Assembly: GCA_028282625.1 (NCBI GenBank)
Contig: JANQHP010000087.1
Location: forward strand, 1-24,582
Source of the DNA: Rickettsiales bacterium
GTDB taxonomy: Bacteria; Pseudomonadota; Alphaproteobacteria; Rickettsiales; UBA8987
Reading direction: 5' to 3'
Length of the DNA: 24,582 nt
Part shown: positions 24,406 through 24,582 of the stretch, in pieces
How the letters are laid out: each line of letters starts with the position of its first letter
Numbering within the stretch: position 1 is the stretch's first letter
Translations under genes and position numbers: made by a program
The notes under the pieces: generated by a model
The model's database searches: none
The model's input: only the letters and a program-made list of their open reading frames with translations
Told to the model about the DNA's origin: nothing

Positions 24406-24582
24406 CTATCCCGCATCCGGCCTTTTAGTGATGACTTCATCGATCAAACCAAATTTCTTGGCCTCTTCGGCACTCATGAAATTATCACGTTCCATATTCT
24501 TTTCAATCACAGAAAGTTTTTGGCCCGTATGGTCCACATACATCTGATTCAGGCGTTTTTTGAGGTTTAAGATCTCACGCGC
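24406..24582 (-). CDS. clpP: ClpP protease subunit (partial, C-terminal 58 residues)
   Basis: Only the C-terminus of the serine protease ClpP is in the window; the gene enters from the right edge. The visible part reads ILNLKKRLNQMYVDHTGQ, IEKNMERDNFMSAEEAKKFG and LIDEVITKRPDAG, which is the family's conserved ending: the helix after the catalytic Asp region, then the handle and the FMS-x-EEA segment. The catalytic Ser, His and Asp lie outside. Stop TAG at 24406-24408. It is followed by the hypothetical orf and clpX in one transcription unit. Confidence 0.96.
   Translation of the reverse strand, partial: AREILNLKKRLNQMYVDHTGQKLSVIEKNMERDNFMSAEEAKKFGLIDEVITKRPDAG

Overview
The window reads as a chromosomal segment of an alphaproteobacterium that is not assigned to a genus here. 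The evidence is a long PstA with the extended N-terminal region typical of alphaproteobacteria, the gene order phoR-pstC-pstA-pstB, a eukaryote-like (type 2) isoleucyl-tRNA synthetase of the sort also found in Rickettsiales, an rnpB of bacterial type A, and housekeeping genes with moderate to high GC. No insertion sequence, phage gene or CRISPR array was seen.

Left part (1-11492), all on the minus strand: guaB, ileS, phoR, pstC, pstA and pstB, then a rho-independent terminator, a strong promoter with three MraZ-type repeats, mraZ, and rsmH running off the left edge. guaB and ileS are adjacent and probably cotranscribed. phoR-pstCAB form a phosphate sensing and uptake block that lacks pstS, phoU and phoB. 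mraZ-rsmH is the start of a division and cell-wall (dcw) cluster.

Middle part (11493-13993): a less familiar block around a tRNA-Arg(CCG) gene. It holds a 380-aa protein with two GxxH motifs and a secreted six-cysteine protein with no recognised family.

Right part (13994-24582): dxs (isoprenoid precursors) converges on an orphan CoA-transferase subunit B. Next come a long-form hpf, a siroheme/cobalamin-type methyltransferase and a DUF192 gene, apparently one transcription unit. The DUF192 gene converges on rnpB and overlaps it. After that come a Pro/Tyr-rich lipoprotein, a YgjP-type metallopeptidase, the pepF oligopeptidase, and the minus-strand clpP-orf-clpX cluster, in which an unrecognised lower-GC gene sits between clpP and clpX.

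The most interesting items are the gene inserted between clpP and clpX, the three tandem AAATA-N7-TATTT palindromes upstream of phoR, the MraZ repeats just downstream of the mraZ -10 box in inverted orientation, the rnpB/DUF192 overlap, and the two-GxxH protein.
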